From contig NZ_JANYUY010000001.1 in NCBI RefSeq assembly GCF_025060755.1, positions 62,001 to 126,000 on the forward strand: a DNA stretch of 64,000 nucleotides, read 5' to 3'. This stretch comes from Paenibacillus doosanensis (GTDB taxonomy: Bacteria; Bacillota; Bacilli; Paenibacillales; NBRC-103111). The notes under the pieces were generated by a model. It was not told the DNA's origin. It did not search any database and saw only the letters and a program-made list of their open reading frames with translations. Positions 35,848 to 45,285 of the stretch are shown piece by piece (within the stretch, counting starts at the first letter, position 1; each line of letters opens with the position of its first letter). Both the position numbers and the translations under genes were made by a program.

Positions 35848-36375
35848 CTACGCCTCCTTCTTCTCGATCAAATGCTGCCACGCATCGGGGCTGCGGTAGC
35901 GCACCGTCTGCAGATGCTCGCAGTACAATACGAGCTCGCCCTCGTTCTTATACACCTCGTAGCTGACTTTCACGAGCCCCATCTCCTTGTACTTGGGACG
36001 CTTCTCCATATGCGTTCTGACCGTGTAGATCGTGTCGCCGATAAATACCGGCTTAATAAACCGCAGCTTATCGTATCCGTAGCTGAACGTGTGAATATTG
36101 TTATGGGCCATCAACCCGAGTCCCATGCTGAATACAAGAGCTCCGGCCACGAGCCGTCTCCCGAACGCGCCTTCCTCCCGTGCGAACATGTCGTCGGCAA
36201 CATAAGGATGCAAATCCATCACAAGCGCGTTAAACTGCATGCTTTCGCCCTCGGATATGGTGCGCCGGATCGAACGGATCTTCTGCCCTACCTCAAATTC
36301 CTCGTACATCCACGATTCCGTATGAAACACGGGCAGTTCCTGATGCGGTCTGACGCTTCGTTCGTTTTCATTCAT
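35848..36375 (-). CDS. MaoC-like hot-dog protein lacking the catalytic His
   Basis: 175 residues. The overall fold marks match its neighbour closely ([30 protein letters not shown]), but at the hydratase motif it reads MDLHPYVAD, so Asp54 is kept while the His position is Val59, and IAHG has become VAGA. It is thus probably inactive alone and a structural or acyl-binding partner of the intact paralogue. ATG 36375 follows GGAGG and overlaps the CoA-transferase stop. Confidence 0.85.
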   Translation of the reverse strand: MNENERSVRPHQELPVFHTESWMYEEFEVGQKIRSIRRTISEGESMQFNALVMDLHPYVADDMFAREEGAFGRRLVAGALVFSMGLGLMAHNNIHTFSYGYDKLRFIKPVFIGDTIYTVRTHMEKRPKYKEMGLVKVSYEVYKNEGELVLYCEHLQTVRYRSPDAWQHLIEKKEA

Positions 36376-37543
36376 GCTCGGTCGCCTCCAGCCATTCGTT
36401 GATCGATTCATTATGCTCTCCGATGCGCGGTGAGCCTTGCGACGAGGTATATACCGCCCCGTCGATCCGAATCGGGCAGCGTGTCGTGCGCATAGCGGCG
36501 CCGCTGCCCCTGTATACCGTCTGCGTCATACCCAGACGCAGAAACGCCTCTTCCCGGCGCAGCTGCTCCCAGGTCAACACGCTTGAGCAGGGATACCCTG
36601 CGGCTTCCAGCCGTTCAAGCCACATCGAGGTCGTACCCGCCGCCAGCCTGCCGGCGATCAGCCGGTTTATCTCCTCCCGGCGCTCGTACCGGGAGGCTTC
36701 GTCGGCGCAGCCGGCGAGGCTCTCGCAGCAATCAAGCGCCTTGCCCAATGCCTCCACAGAGCCTGCGCCTAACGCTATGTATCCGTCAGCGGTCGGATAC
36801 ATCCCGTACGGTGCGGGCATCCAGGCATGGGCGCCGCCCGTCTGCGGACGCTGCGGCAGCCGCTCTCCGCCGTTCCAATAGACGACAAGCTCTGCCGCCT
36901 GCAGATCGAGGATCGACTCCAGCAGGCTCACTTCCACGCGGCAGCCTGCTCCCGTCATGCTCCGCCGGAACAATCCGGCGAGCACTCCCTGCACCAGATA
37001 AGTCCCCGCAGCCATGTCGACGGCGGCGAGCCCCAGCGGCTGCGGCGGCCGGTCGGCCTCTCCGTTCAGCCACGCCAAACCGGAGAGCGACTGGACAAGC
37101 AGATCCTGTCCGGGCTTATCCTTCCACGGCCCCTCTGCGCCGTACCCCGTGATCTCCGCATAGATCAGCGCCGGATTCCGCTCGCGGACCGCATCGTAAT
37201 GCAACCCCAGCCGTTCCATGACGCCGGGCCGGAAATTCTGGATCAGCACGTCCGAGCGCTCGATCAGCCGCCGCACTCGATCCCGGTCCTCCTCCCGCTT
37301 AAGATCGGCGGCGTAGCCTTCCTTATTGCGGTTGATGGAATGGAACAGCGTGCTGTCGCCGTCCAGCTCCAGATCGGAAATATATAATGTCCTGCATATG
37401 TCTCCCGTGCCGGGCTTCTCGATCTTGATCACCCGCGCCCCGAGATCGGCGAGCCGCAGCGCGGCCGACGGTCCCGACAAAAACTGGCTGAAATCGAGAA
37501 CGAGTATCCCTTCCAGCGGCTTGGCGTTAGCGCCTCTGTTCAT
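36368..37543 (-). CDS. class III (CaiB/BaiF) CoA-transferase, paralogue 1
   Basis: 391 residues of the interlocked-dimer CoA-transferase family that moves CoA between carboxylic acids. N-terminal [27 protein letters not shown], then [12 protein letters not shown]-like QNFRPGVME, and the catalytic Asp176 in AAVDMAAG. The C-terminal region has the family WLERL and TRCPIRIDG stretches. AAGGAG precedes ATG 37543. It overlaps the MaoC gene by 8 bp and lies 21 bp after the second transferase. Substrate unknown. Confidence 0.92.
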   Translation of the reverse strand: MNRGANAKPLEGILVLDFSQFLSGPSAALRLADLGARVIKIEKPGTGDICRTLYISDLELDGDSTLFHSINRNKEGYAADLKREEDRDRVRRLIERSDVLIQNFRPGVMERLGLHYDAVRERNPALIYAEITGYGAEGPWKDKPGQDLLVQSLSGLAWLNGEADRPPQPLGLAAVDMAAGTYLVQGVLAGLFRRSMTGAGCRVEVSLLESILDLQAAELVVYWNGGERLPQRPQTGGAHAWMPAPYGMYPTADGYIALGAGSVEALGKALDCCESLAGCADEASRYERREEINRLIAGRLAAGTTSMWLERLEAAGYPCSSVLTWEQLRREEAFLRLGMTQTVYRGSGAAMRTTRCPIRIDGAVYTSSQGSPRIGEHNESINEWLEATEHE

Positions 37544-37564
37544 CTGACGGCCGCTCCTTCCCCA

Positions 37565-38716
37565 TTAAGACGGCGTGAATCCGAATTCTGCGGCAATCTT
37601 ACGGCTGTCCTCTCCGACGCGCGGCGCCCCCTTGGGCGACTTCAGCCTTATGCCGTTCATCCGGATCGGGCAGCAGGTCGTCTTGAACGCCGTCCCGCCG
37701 GAAGCCCGCGTTACCTGAAGCATATCCAGCGCCTTGAAGGCTTCATGCTCCGTTAGCTGCTCCCATGTCAGCACATCCGAGCACCAATAATCCGCAGACT
37801 CGAGCAGCGCCAGCCATTCCCGCGTCGGCCGGCTGCGCAGATGAGCCGCCAATATCGTCTTGATCTCGTCCCGGCGCGCGAACCATTCCTTGGGGTCGGC
37901 GAACGCCGACAGCTCCCGGCAGCCGAGCAGCTCCCCCAGCTTCAACACGGACCCCATCGCAAGCGCGATATAGCCGTCCTGCGTCTCATAAATACCGTAA
38001 GGCGCCCCCAAGTACGCGTGTGCGCCGTTAATCGAGCTGCGCTGCGGCGGCCGGCCTCCGTCGTTAAGATACGTCGTGAACACCTCGAATTGGAAATCGA
38101 GCAGCGATTCCAGCAGGCTTACCTCGACCAGGCCGCCTTCCCCGCTGCGGCCCCGCCGCACCAGGCAGGCGAGAATCCCCTGCACCAGATGCGCTCCGGC
38201 CAGCATATCGGCTACCGCCAAACCGAACGGCAGCGGAGGCTGATCGCTGTCTCCGTTCAGCCACACGAGGCCCGACAGCGACTGCACGAGCAAGTCCTGA
38301 CCCGGCTTATCCCGCCACGGCCCCTCCTTGCCGTATCCCGTGACGCTGGCATAGACGATGCGCGGGTTGATCGACTTGACGCTCTCATAGTCAAGCCCCA
38401 GCTTCTCCATCGTGCCCGGCCGGAAATTTTCGATCAGGACGTCGGCTTGCCCGATAAGCCGCTTGATGCCTTGCAGCTGTCCGGGATGCTTCAGATCGGC
38501 CGAATAGCTTTCCTTATTCCGGTTGATCGTTTGGAACAGCGCGCTCTCCCCGTTATAATCCAGGTTGCCGATATACAGCTGACGGCATAAATCGCCGGTG
38601 TCCGGCCTTTCGATCTTGATGACCCTTGCTCCGAGATCCGCCAGCCGCAAGCCCGCAGACGGACCGGATAAAAATTGGCAAAACTCCAGCACGACCGTTC
38701 CTTCCAGCGGTCTCAT
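37565..38716 (-). CDS. class III (CaiB/BaiF) CoA-transferase, paralogue 2
   Basis: 383 residues, clearly a tandem duplicate of the following gene. Catalytic Asp170 lies in AVADMLAG; IENFRPGTMEKLGL and TGYGKEGPWRDKPGQD are family stretches. ATG 38716 overlaps the stop of the binding-like protein gene (ATGA), so translation is coupled. Both copies keep the Asp, so they may be a two-subunit transferase (as the Chloroflexus SmtAB enzyme is) or two enzymes with different acids. Confidence 0.92.
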   Translation of the reverse strand: MRPLEGTVVLEFCQFLSGPSAGLRLADLGARVIKIERPDTGDLCRQLYIGNLDYNGESALFQTINRNKESYSADLKHPGQLQGIKRLIGQADVLIENFRPGTMEKLGLDYESVKSINPRIVYASVTGYGKEGPWRDKPGQDLLVQSLSGLVWLNGDSDQPPLPFGLAVADMLAGAHLVQGILACLVRRGRSGEGGLVEVSLLESLLDFQFEVFTTYLNDGGRPPQRSSINGAHAYLGAPYGIYETQDGYIALAMGSVLKLGELLGCRELSAFADPKEWFARRDEIKTILAAHLRSRPTREWLALLESADYWCSDVLTWEQLTEHEAFKALDMLQVTRASGGTAFKTTCCPIRMNGIRLKSPKGAPRVGEDSRKIAAEFGFTPS

Positions 38717-39864
38717 AGCGCTCCCTCCCTCCGCGAATCGCGGTATAGGTCGTTCAGCTTCTCCAGCACGCCCCCGGCATCCCCGCCCTGCATCGCATAG
38801 CGGCGGACGAAATCTCCCGCGCGGTCCTGGAAATGCAGATACCCGCTGTAACGGGGACGGAGAAAGGAGCGGTCCAAAGCAGTCAGCGTCCGCTCGAAAT
38901 ATCCGCCGCAGCTTCGGTTGACCGCTGCGTCGGTCCAGGCCGCGCGATGTCCAGGCTGACCGCCGCTTTGGGCATAAAGCGTCCGCTGGGTCGCCGGATC
39001 AGCCGTATACATCGCATACTGAAGCGCCTCATCCAGATGCCGGCAGCGGACGGATACGGCAAGCCCGGTGCCTCCCAGCGTCGTGCGCAGCTTGCGTTCG
39101 CCGAGCCGCACCGTATCGGCGAACGTGATGACGTTAGCGGCATAGCCGGGACGCGAGTAGTTCGAATATCCGTAGGCAAACGGACAATAGGCAATGTCGC
39201 CGCGAACGGCCATCGCTTCATACAGCTGGATCGGATTCCACCCGAACATCTCCTGCGGACAATATCCGGCCAGCTCCTTCAGCCGTTCGAGCGCCTGTAT
39301 CCCGATCTCGCATGACACGACTTCATCGTCCCGCAGGAACGGGTCTTCTCCGAGACTGGAGCACAGCATATAGAAATTCATCAATGTATCGATAGGAATA
39401 CCTGGAAATGCTACAAGCCCGCGCTCGGCCAGAGCGAGCAGCTCCTCCCATGTCGTCGGCGGCTCGGCTGCTTCTCTAGCCATAATATCCTCGCGATACG
39501 ATGCCACCGGGGTCGCCGCATCTATCGCCAGAGCGCTTTGATAACCGCCGAAGTTATAGCTCTCATGGGACCTGCCGACCGAATGGCGGCCCTGATCTTC
39601 GAGAAACGAGGCAGGCAAATGCCGCTCCAGCGGCACCAGAATACGCCGATCGGCAGCGAAGCCGGCCCACGGATGGTCGATCACCAGCAGGTCGTACCGT
39701 TCCGCCAATTGCTCAATGGGCGCATCCGCGAACTGCTGCAGGGAACGCTTCTCCCATACGATCTCCACCCCCGGATTCCGCTCGGCGAACCGCTGCGCGG
39801 TAGCCGCCAGCGGAACGAAGCCGCGGCTGTGATGCCAAGTAATGCCCTTTAACACAATGCTCAT
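38713..39864 (-). CDS. solute-binding-protein-like protein without signal peptide
   Basis: 383 residues that fit a family 1 solute-binding fold (AQRFAERNPGVEIVWEKRS near 22-40; YDLLVIDHPW; TTWEELLALAERG). The mature-like fold begins within the first ten residues: no hydrophobic signal, no lipobox. ATG 39864 is supported by GGAGGG; the longer frame to 39921 is charged and also has no signal. It is therefore probably cytosolic, unlike the true binding lipoprotein of the same operon (45286-46614). Coupled to two CoA-transferase genes. It could be an intracellular ligand sensor or carrier. Confidence 0.8.
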   Translation of the reverse strand: MSIVLKGITWHHSRGFVPLAATAQRFAERNPGVEIVWEKRSLQQFADAPIEQLAERYDLLVIDHPWAGFAADRRILVPLERHLPASFLEDQGRHSVGRSHESYNFGGYQSALAIDAATPVASYREDIMAREAAEPPTTWEELLALAERGLVAFPGIPIDTLMNFYMLCSSLGEDPFLRDDEVVSCEIGIQALERLKELAGYCPQEMFGWNPIQLYEAMAVRGDIAYCPFAYGYSNYSRPGYAANVITFADTVRLGERKLRTTLGGTGLAVSVRCRHLDEALQYAMYTADPATQRTLYAQSGGQPGHRAAWTDAAVNRSCGGYFERTLTALDRSFLRPRYSGYLHFQDRAGDFVRRYAMQGGDAGGVLEKLNDLYRDSRREGAL

Positions 39865-39917
39865 CCTGCCGTCCCTCCTAACCGTAATTAAATCCGATCG
39901 GATAATATGGTTTGCGC

Positions 39918-41555
39918 TCACTTGCTGTTCATCCGGTAATCCTGCGGCGTGCTGCCGAAATGCTTTTTGAATATTTTGATAAAATAATTCGGATTCTGAT
40001 AGCCGACCTCAACGGCGATTTCATAAATTTTACTCGTCGTAGCTTTGAGCAAATGAGCGGCCCGCTCCATCTTCAGGCGATAGATGTAGTCGCTCAAGTT
40101 TTCCCCCGTTTCCAGCTTATAGATGCGGGACAAATAGGCCGGATGCATCTGCAAATAATCGGATATCGACTGCAGCGATACGTTATCGGCCAGCTGGGCC
40201 TGAACGAACTTTTGCGTCTGGCGGACGGCCGATTCGCGGGCGTTTTTCGTTTCGCTGCTCGTATACCGCTCGATGTGCTTTAGCACGGCCTGAATCCAGG
40301 CGCGCAGCGATTGGACCGTCCTGCACGGAGCCAGCTCCCTGCCCCTTGCATACTCGCTGCCGATCAGCTCGGCGAGACGTTTGCCGCTCTTGTGGGCAAT
40401 GAAGGAGAACGCCGCGAACACCGAGAAGAACACTTCGGTGATATGCTCCGCCGATTCCGACCAAGACTGCTCCAGCTCCTCCAGAATGGACTCCAGCTTC
40501 CGCTCCACCGCATTCCAGTTTCCCGCCTCCATTAAATGCACCAGCATCGGCGGTTCGTAGAGCCGGTATAAGCTGTGCATCTCCGCGGTTTCCGTCTCCC
40601 CGATCGTATATACCGGAAGGTCCTTCTCGCTGCCGAACCGTTTGCGGAAAATCGCCAGCGAGTTATGGTATACTTTCGCGAGCTCCTCGGGAAACCGGCC
40701 CCAGGCGCTGACAAGCACGGAAACGCTCCGTTTTAAATAAAGCTCGATGTTCAGCTGCAGCTGGTTGGCGAGACGCTCCATATGGTATTTACGCTCCCCG
40801 CCGCCCTCCGTATCCTCATCAGCGCATAGCCCTTCCTTCGGCGCAGCCAGCACGACCAAATATTCGTGAACGTCCTGGCTGATCCATACGTGAAAATATT
40901 CCTCGAACGTCTCCTCGGCCAGATTGCCGATAGCAAACTTCATCAAAGACATCTCGAACGGATCGTAGTCGGCGAATTGCTCTTTATACCGGATGAGCAG
41001 CAGGCAAAAATCGTCCTGCGGCCGTACCGGAATCCCCAGCTGCGTGAGCTTTTCGGCCGACTGTCCTCGGGTCGTCCGTTTACCCTGCAGCATATCGTTC
41101 AGCAGCTCGCTCTTCAGCTTCGGCAAATGATCGTGCAAGGCCTTCATCGCCCGCTGATACGTCTCGTTCGCTTCCCTCTCGTCATGAATCAGCCGGACAA
41201 CCTTGGCGACTCTTTCGATCAGCTCCTCGTCCCGAATCGGCTTGAGCAAATAGTCGCAAATCTGGTTTTGGATCGCCTTCTGCGCATACTCGAATTCGGC
41301 ATAGCCCGTCAGCAGGATGCACTTCGTATTTTTCCAATTCCATGTAATTTTCCGGATCAGCTCCAGTCCGTCTACCCCCGGCATACATATATCGGTTATG
41401 ACCAAATCGATCGCATTCGTCTTGAGAATATCGAGCGCCTCCGCAGCGGAGAACGCCTTGTACACTTCTCCGATCCCGATCTCCTGCCACGGAATCGTCA
41501 CGGCCAAAGTTTCCACCACATTCATCTCATCGTCCACAAGCAGCAATTTGAGCAT
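39918..41555 (-). CDS. YesN-type response regulator with AraC output domain
   Basis: 545 residues. Receiver domain: VDDE at 7-10, Asp55 in ITDICMP, Lys in YLLKPIRDE. C-terminal AraC region with VSLQSISDYLQMHPAYLSRIY and IYEIAVEVGYQNPNYFIKIFKK. GGAG before ATG 41555. It lies 59 bp after the cognate kinase gene and before the metabolic half of the operon. Confidence 0.92.
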   Translation of the reverse strand: MLKLLLVDDEMNVVETLAVTIPWQEIGIGEVYKAFSAAEALDILKTNAIDLVITDICMPGVDGLELIRKITWNWKNTKCILLTGYAEFEYAQKAIQNQICDYLLKPIRDEELIERVAKVVRLIHDEREANETYQRAMKALHDHLPKLKSELLNDMLQGKRTTRGQSAEKLTQLGIPVRPQDDFCLLLIRYKEQFADYDPFEMSLMKFAIGNLAEETFEEYFHVWISQDVHEYLVVLAAPKEGLCADEDTEGGGERKYHMERLANQLQLNIELYLKRSVSVLVSAWGRFPEELAKVYHNSLAIFRKRFGSEKDLPVYTIGETETAEMHSLYRLYEPPMLVHLMEAGNWNAVERKLESILEELEQSWSESAEHITEVFFSVFAAFSFIAHKSGKRLAELIGSEYARGRELAPCRTVQSLRAWIQAVLKHIERYTSSETKNARESAVRQTQKFVQAQLADNVSLQSISDYLQMHPAYLSRIYKLETGENLSDYIYRLKMERAAHLLKATTSKIYEIAVEVGYQNPNYFIKIFKKHFGSTPQDYRMNSK

Positions 41556-41614
41556 CGTTCTCCTCCTGAATCCGCGTTATCGTTAGGAACACATCGCTTT
41601 CAGGACCGCGGCGG

Positions 41615-43333
41615 TCAAGCGCTCTCCGCCTCCCGCTCAGCCCATTTCAGCACGATTCTGAGCCCTCCCGAAGGAGACGCGGACAGCAGCAGCCCGGAGC
41701 TTTCCTTGAACTGATACAGCAGCCTCTGATGCACGTTCCATAAGCCGCAGCTCATCTCTTTATCCATCGGAAGCGATATTTTATGCTGCAGCTCCGCCAG
41801 CTTCTCGGGGGACATGCCGATCCCGTTGTCGTCGATCACGATTTTGTTTTCTCCCCACTGCCGTTGACCGGTAATCGTCACAATGCCGTACCGCTCGCTT
41901 TTGCCGATTCCGTGAATGATCGCATTTTCCACGATAGGCTGGATCAGCAGCCTCGGTATTTCGAGCTGAGCCATCGAGTCGGGTATGTCGATTTCATAAT
42001 GAAACCTGTCCATGCGCAGATTCTGAATGTTCAAATAGTTCTGAACCAGCTTCATCTCTTCGTGCAGCGTCGTCATCGTATTCTCCAGCTTCGTGATATG
42101 GCGGAAATAATCGCCCAGATTGACAACCATTTCCGTGGCCGCATGCTTGTCTCCGACCGCAATCGTATTTTTAATAAAAAACAGGCAGTTGTACAAAAAA
42201 TGCGGGTTGATTTGCGACTGCAGCTGCTTCAGCTTCGCCTCCCGAAACCGGATATGCTCCATGTAAACCTTTTCAAGAAGCTCTTGAATTTGGGCCGCCA
42301 TCTCGTTAAACCGGGCGAATACATACTCAAATTCGTTATTCGGGCGATGATTCAGACGGAGGGCGTACTTGCCGGCCTGAATCCCTTGAACTCCGCGCAG
42401 CAGCAATTGGATCGGAATTTGTACCTGTTTGTACAGCATCAGCGCCACGACGACGCTCATCGCCAGCAGCAGCGCGATCGAGCCGTAGAACAAATTCCGG
42501 CTTTTGACGATAGGCGATAAAATTTGCTGCAGAGGCAAGTAATCGACGACATACCAGCCCAGGCTCTTCGATTGGACGTAGCCGACCAAATACTTCTCGT
42601 GCCTCAGCTCAACGATCCGGTGCCCCATGGGACTTAACTGCTGTCCGTTCAAGTAAGACGTCAATTCGCCGATCAACGCCTCATTCGCTGCGCTGCTGAC
42701 GATCGGTCCGGTGCCCGGAGAATATAAAAAAGGGTCCCCCTTGCCGTCCTGCTTATAGTCAGCCAACATATTCATGACATTTCGCCGGGAAAATCGCACC
42801 TCGGTCACGGCCTCGGCATCCTCCGGATTTTTATAAGAAATGAGCGGACTAAGAATGAACTTGGCGAAATACGAATCGCCGGCGGGCAGCGCATGGTATT
42901 CCCAATCGGGCTTGATGCTGCTGCGGAAAAAATCCGGATCGTACACGCCGTTATAATCGCTGGATATGGCTTGCTTTAAACCGGGCAAATAAATCGTCAG
43001 CCGATTGGACCAGCTGCTTGTCGCGCTGAGCAAAATCAACTTGCCGACAATCGCTTCCTGAAGCTGCAGCTGCTCGTATTCTTTCGTCGTCTTGAGCAGC
43101 TCCTGTATGCTGCGGTCTTTGCTGACAATGATAGGAATGATCGACAGTTGATCGATCACGCTGTCCATTTGGGACGTAAAAAACGATATGCGGTTTAAAT
43201 TGGAATTCTGGATTTCTTCCTCCACGACTTCTATCGATACCCGATTCGAGAAGCCGTAGAGCAGCACGATCGGTATAAGCAGCAGTACAATGAACAATAC
43301 CATTTTTCTGAAAATGTTCATTTTCAATCGCAT
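41615..43333 (-). CDS. YesM-type sensor histidine kinase
   Basis: 572 residues: membrane helix at about 9-28 (VLFIVLLLIPIVLLYGF), extracellular sensor region, second helix near 285-305 (LFYGSIALLLAMSVVVALML), HAMP, and the kinase core with INPHFLYNCLFFIKN and DDNGIGMSPEKL. The start is chosen at ATG 43333, which has GGGGGG 6 nt before it; ATG 43348 and 43321 are alternatives. It is paired with the regulator just downstream, inside the same operon as the transporter it probably controls. Confidence 0.9.
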   Translation of the reverse strand: MRLKMNIFRKMVLFIVLLLIPIVLLYGFSNRVSIEVVEEEIQNSNLNRISFFTSQMDSVIDQLSIIPIIVSKDRSIQELLKTTKEYEQLQLQEAIVGKLILLSATSSWSNRLTIYLPGLKQAISSDYNGVYDPDFFRSSIKPDWEYHALPAGDSYFAKFILSPLISYKNPEDAEAVTEVRFSRRNVMNMLADYKQDGKGDPFLYSPGTGPIVSSAANEALIGELTSYLNGQQLSPMGHRIVELRHEKYLVGYVQSKSLGWYVVDYLPLQQILSPIVKSRNLFYGSIALLLAMSVVVALMLYKQVQIPIQLLLRGVQGIQAGKYALRLNHRPNNEFEYVFARFNEMAAQIQELLEKVYMEHIRFREAKLKQLQSQINPHFLYNCLFFIKNTIAVGDKHAATEMVVNLGDYFRHITKLENTMTTLHEEMKLVQNYLNIQNLRMDRFHYEIDIPDSMAQLEIPRLLIQPIVENAIIHGIGKSERYGIVTITGQRQWGENKIVIDDNGIGMSPEKLAELQHKISLPMDKEMSCGLWNVHQRLLYQFKESSGLLLSASPSGGLRIVLKWAEREAESA

Positions 43334-43415
43334 CCCGTTCCCCCCCATGATCTGTATACTGAGAGTGTAACCGAAAACAACGGCTGCGGGTATAACGATT
43401 TGCTCGGTCTGCCGC

Positions 43416-44231
43416 TTACCCTTTTACCGCGCCCGCCGACAATCCGCTGACGATATATTTTTGCGAGAACAGGGCCATAATCATCACCGGCAAAGTAATG
43501 ACGCAGGCTGCGGCCATCAGCGCGCCCCAGTTAATATTGGAGGCGGATATGAAGTTAAAGACGGCGATCGGCAGCGTCTTGGTTCGTTCGCCGGCAAGAA
43601 TCAGCGAGAACATAAAGTTGTTCCAGGAGAAAATGAACGACAGGAGCGCCGCCGTAACGATGCCCGGAACGGAAACGGGCAGGACGATCGACATAAACGC
43701 TCTGAATTTGGAGCTTCCGTCTATCCACGACGACTCCTCGACTTCCACCGGAAACGCTTCGAAGAACGGAATCATCACCCACATGATGAACGGCAGTCCG
43801 ATCACCATATGGCTTACAATCAAGACAGTGAACGTATCGACCATATGCAGCTTCGTAAACAAAATGTACCAAGGGACAAGAAACGTGATGCCCGGAATCA
43901 TCTTGGCGACCAGAATGACGGTGCCGAGCGTATGCATCCGAAATTTGGCTATCGAATAAGCCGCAGGCAAGCCGAGGATAAGAGCGAACGCCGTGGAGCC
44001 CAGCGCCACCAGAAAGCTGTTCAGCAAATAGCGGAGGTAGTCGTTGTCCCGAAACACCTCGATATAGTTTTTGAACGTCGGCTTGAAGAGAAAAATGTGA
44101 TCGGTAGACAGCACCTGAACCTGCGTTTTGAACGAAGCCATGAGCATCCAAATAAACGGAAACGTAAACACGAGAAATACCGCCAGCGTTAAGACGAGCT
44201 GGTAAATGGCCGGCCAAAGCCTGGTTTTCAT
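43416..44231 (-). CDS. carbohydrate ABC transporter permease (MalG type)
   Basis: 271 residues, six membrane helices; EAA loop VEESSWIDGSSKFRAFMSIVLP; ends VSGLSAGAVKG. ATG overlaps the upstream permease stop (ATGA). Third importer of this class in the window. Confidence 0.92.
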   Translation of the reverse strand: MKTRLWPAIYQLVLTLAVFLVFTFPFIWMLMASFKTQVQVLSTDHIFLFKPTFKNYIEVFRDNDYLRYLLNSFLVALGSTAFALILGLPAAYSIAKFRMHTLGTVILVAKMIPGITFLVPWYILFTKLHMVDTFTVLIVSHMVIGLPFIMWVMIPFFEAFPVEVEESSWIDGSSKFRAFMSIVLPVSVPGIVTAALLSFIFSWNNFMFSLILAGERTKTLPIAVFNFISASNINWGALMAAACVITLPVMIMALFSQKYIVSGLSAGAVKG

Positions 44232-45109
44232 CCCGCTTCACCTACTCTCTTGCGGATCGAGATCAGAAGCAGCACGATGAACATAATGATGGCGAAGAAC
44301 AGGATGAGCAGCGACGAGGCGGCGCCGAGCTTGAAATATTGAAACGCCTGGGTGTAGACCATGACATTCAGCGTTTCCGAAGCGAAATTCGGGCCGCCCT
44401 GGGTCGTCGAATAAATCGTATCGAACGTTTTGAGCAAGTCGATCATGCGCAGCACGACCGCTACCATAATCGTCGGGCGCAGCATCGGCAGCGTAATATG
44501 GATGAATTTCTGGAAGGACGTCGCTCCGTCCACATCCGCTGATTCGTACGGCTCGGACGGAAGCGTCGTCAAGCCGGCGATGACGATGAGGGCGATCATC
44601 GGCGTCCACTCCCATACATCGATAACAATGAGCGAAGGGATCACCTGATCTACCGCCCCCAGCCAAGCGAGCGGCTTCATGCCGAGCGTCCTAAGCAGCT
44701 GATTGGCCAGCCCGATGGAGGGCTCGTAAATAAGCAGCCAAATCAGGCCGATTGCAACGGGAGTGGCCACCATCGGCAGCATCAGAAACGTCTTGACCCA
44801 TTTGGCCCCGATAAAATCGCGGGAAAATAACACGGCGATCAGTACGCCCAGCACCGTCTCCAGCACAATCGCCGGAACCGTGAAATAAAAGGTGCGCCAT
44901 ACGGAGCCCCAGAACCGCTCGTCGGCCAGCAGGGCGGCATAATTGTCCAGCCCTACCCATCGGGGCGGCGTAATCGCCGACATGCTCCATTCATAGAAGC
45001 TGATATGTACCGTATAGGCGAGCGGAAAAGCAATGATGAGCACGATGAACAGTGCGGCCGGCATTATGAATATCCATTTCATGTTACGGTCTAACCAGCC
45101 GTATCCCAT
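44228..45109 (-). CDS. carbohydrate ABC transporter permease (MalF/UgpA type)
   Basis: 293 residues, six membrane helices; first helix IFIMPAALFIVLIIAFPLAY; EAA loop YESADVDGATSFQKFIHITLP. ATG 45109 is preferred because AAGGAG lies 9 nt before it; a 17-residue longer frame lacks a site. Confidence 0.92.
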   Translation of the reverse strand: MGYGWLDRNMKWIFIMPAALFIVLIIAFPLAYTVHISFYEWSMSAITPPRWVGLDNYAALLADERFWGSVWRTFYFTVPAIVLETVLGVLIAVLFSRDFIGAKWVKTFLMLPMVATPVAIGLIWLLIYEPSIGLANQLLRTLGMKPLAWLGAVDQVIPSLIVIDVWEWTPMIALIVIAGLTTLPSEPYESADVDGATSFQKFIHITLPMLRPTIMVAVVLRMIDLLKTFDTIYSTTQGGPNFASETLNVMVYTQAFQYFKLGAASSLLILFFAIIMFIVLLLISIRKRVGEAG

Positions 45110-45255
45110 AAGCAACCGCTCCTTTCTCCGGCCGATCCGGCTAACCGGCGAAGGCGGCAAGAGGCCGCCTCCTGAGGTTAACCGCAGCGCGCGGTTTCTT
45201 TAACAGTATAGAAGGCATACATTTCCGGGGCCCAACAAAATCTTTGAATGAACTT

Positions 45256-45270
45256 CGGAGCAAGGCTCCG
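45256..45270 (-). terminator. short hairpin between binding-protein and permease genes
   Basis: Stem CGGAGC-AAG-GCTCCG 15 bp past the binding-protein stop, without a T-run. Such intercistronic stem-loops often protect the abundant binding-protein message or attenuate the permease genes. Confidence 0.4.
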
Positions 45271-45285
45271 CGGTGCGAGATTATC

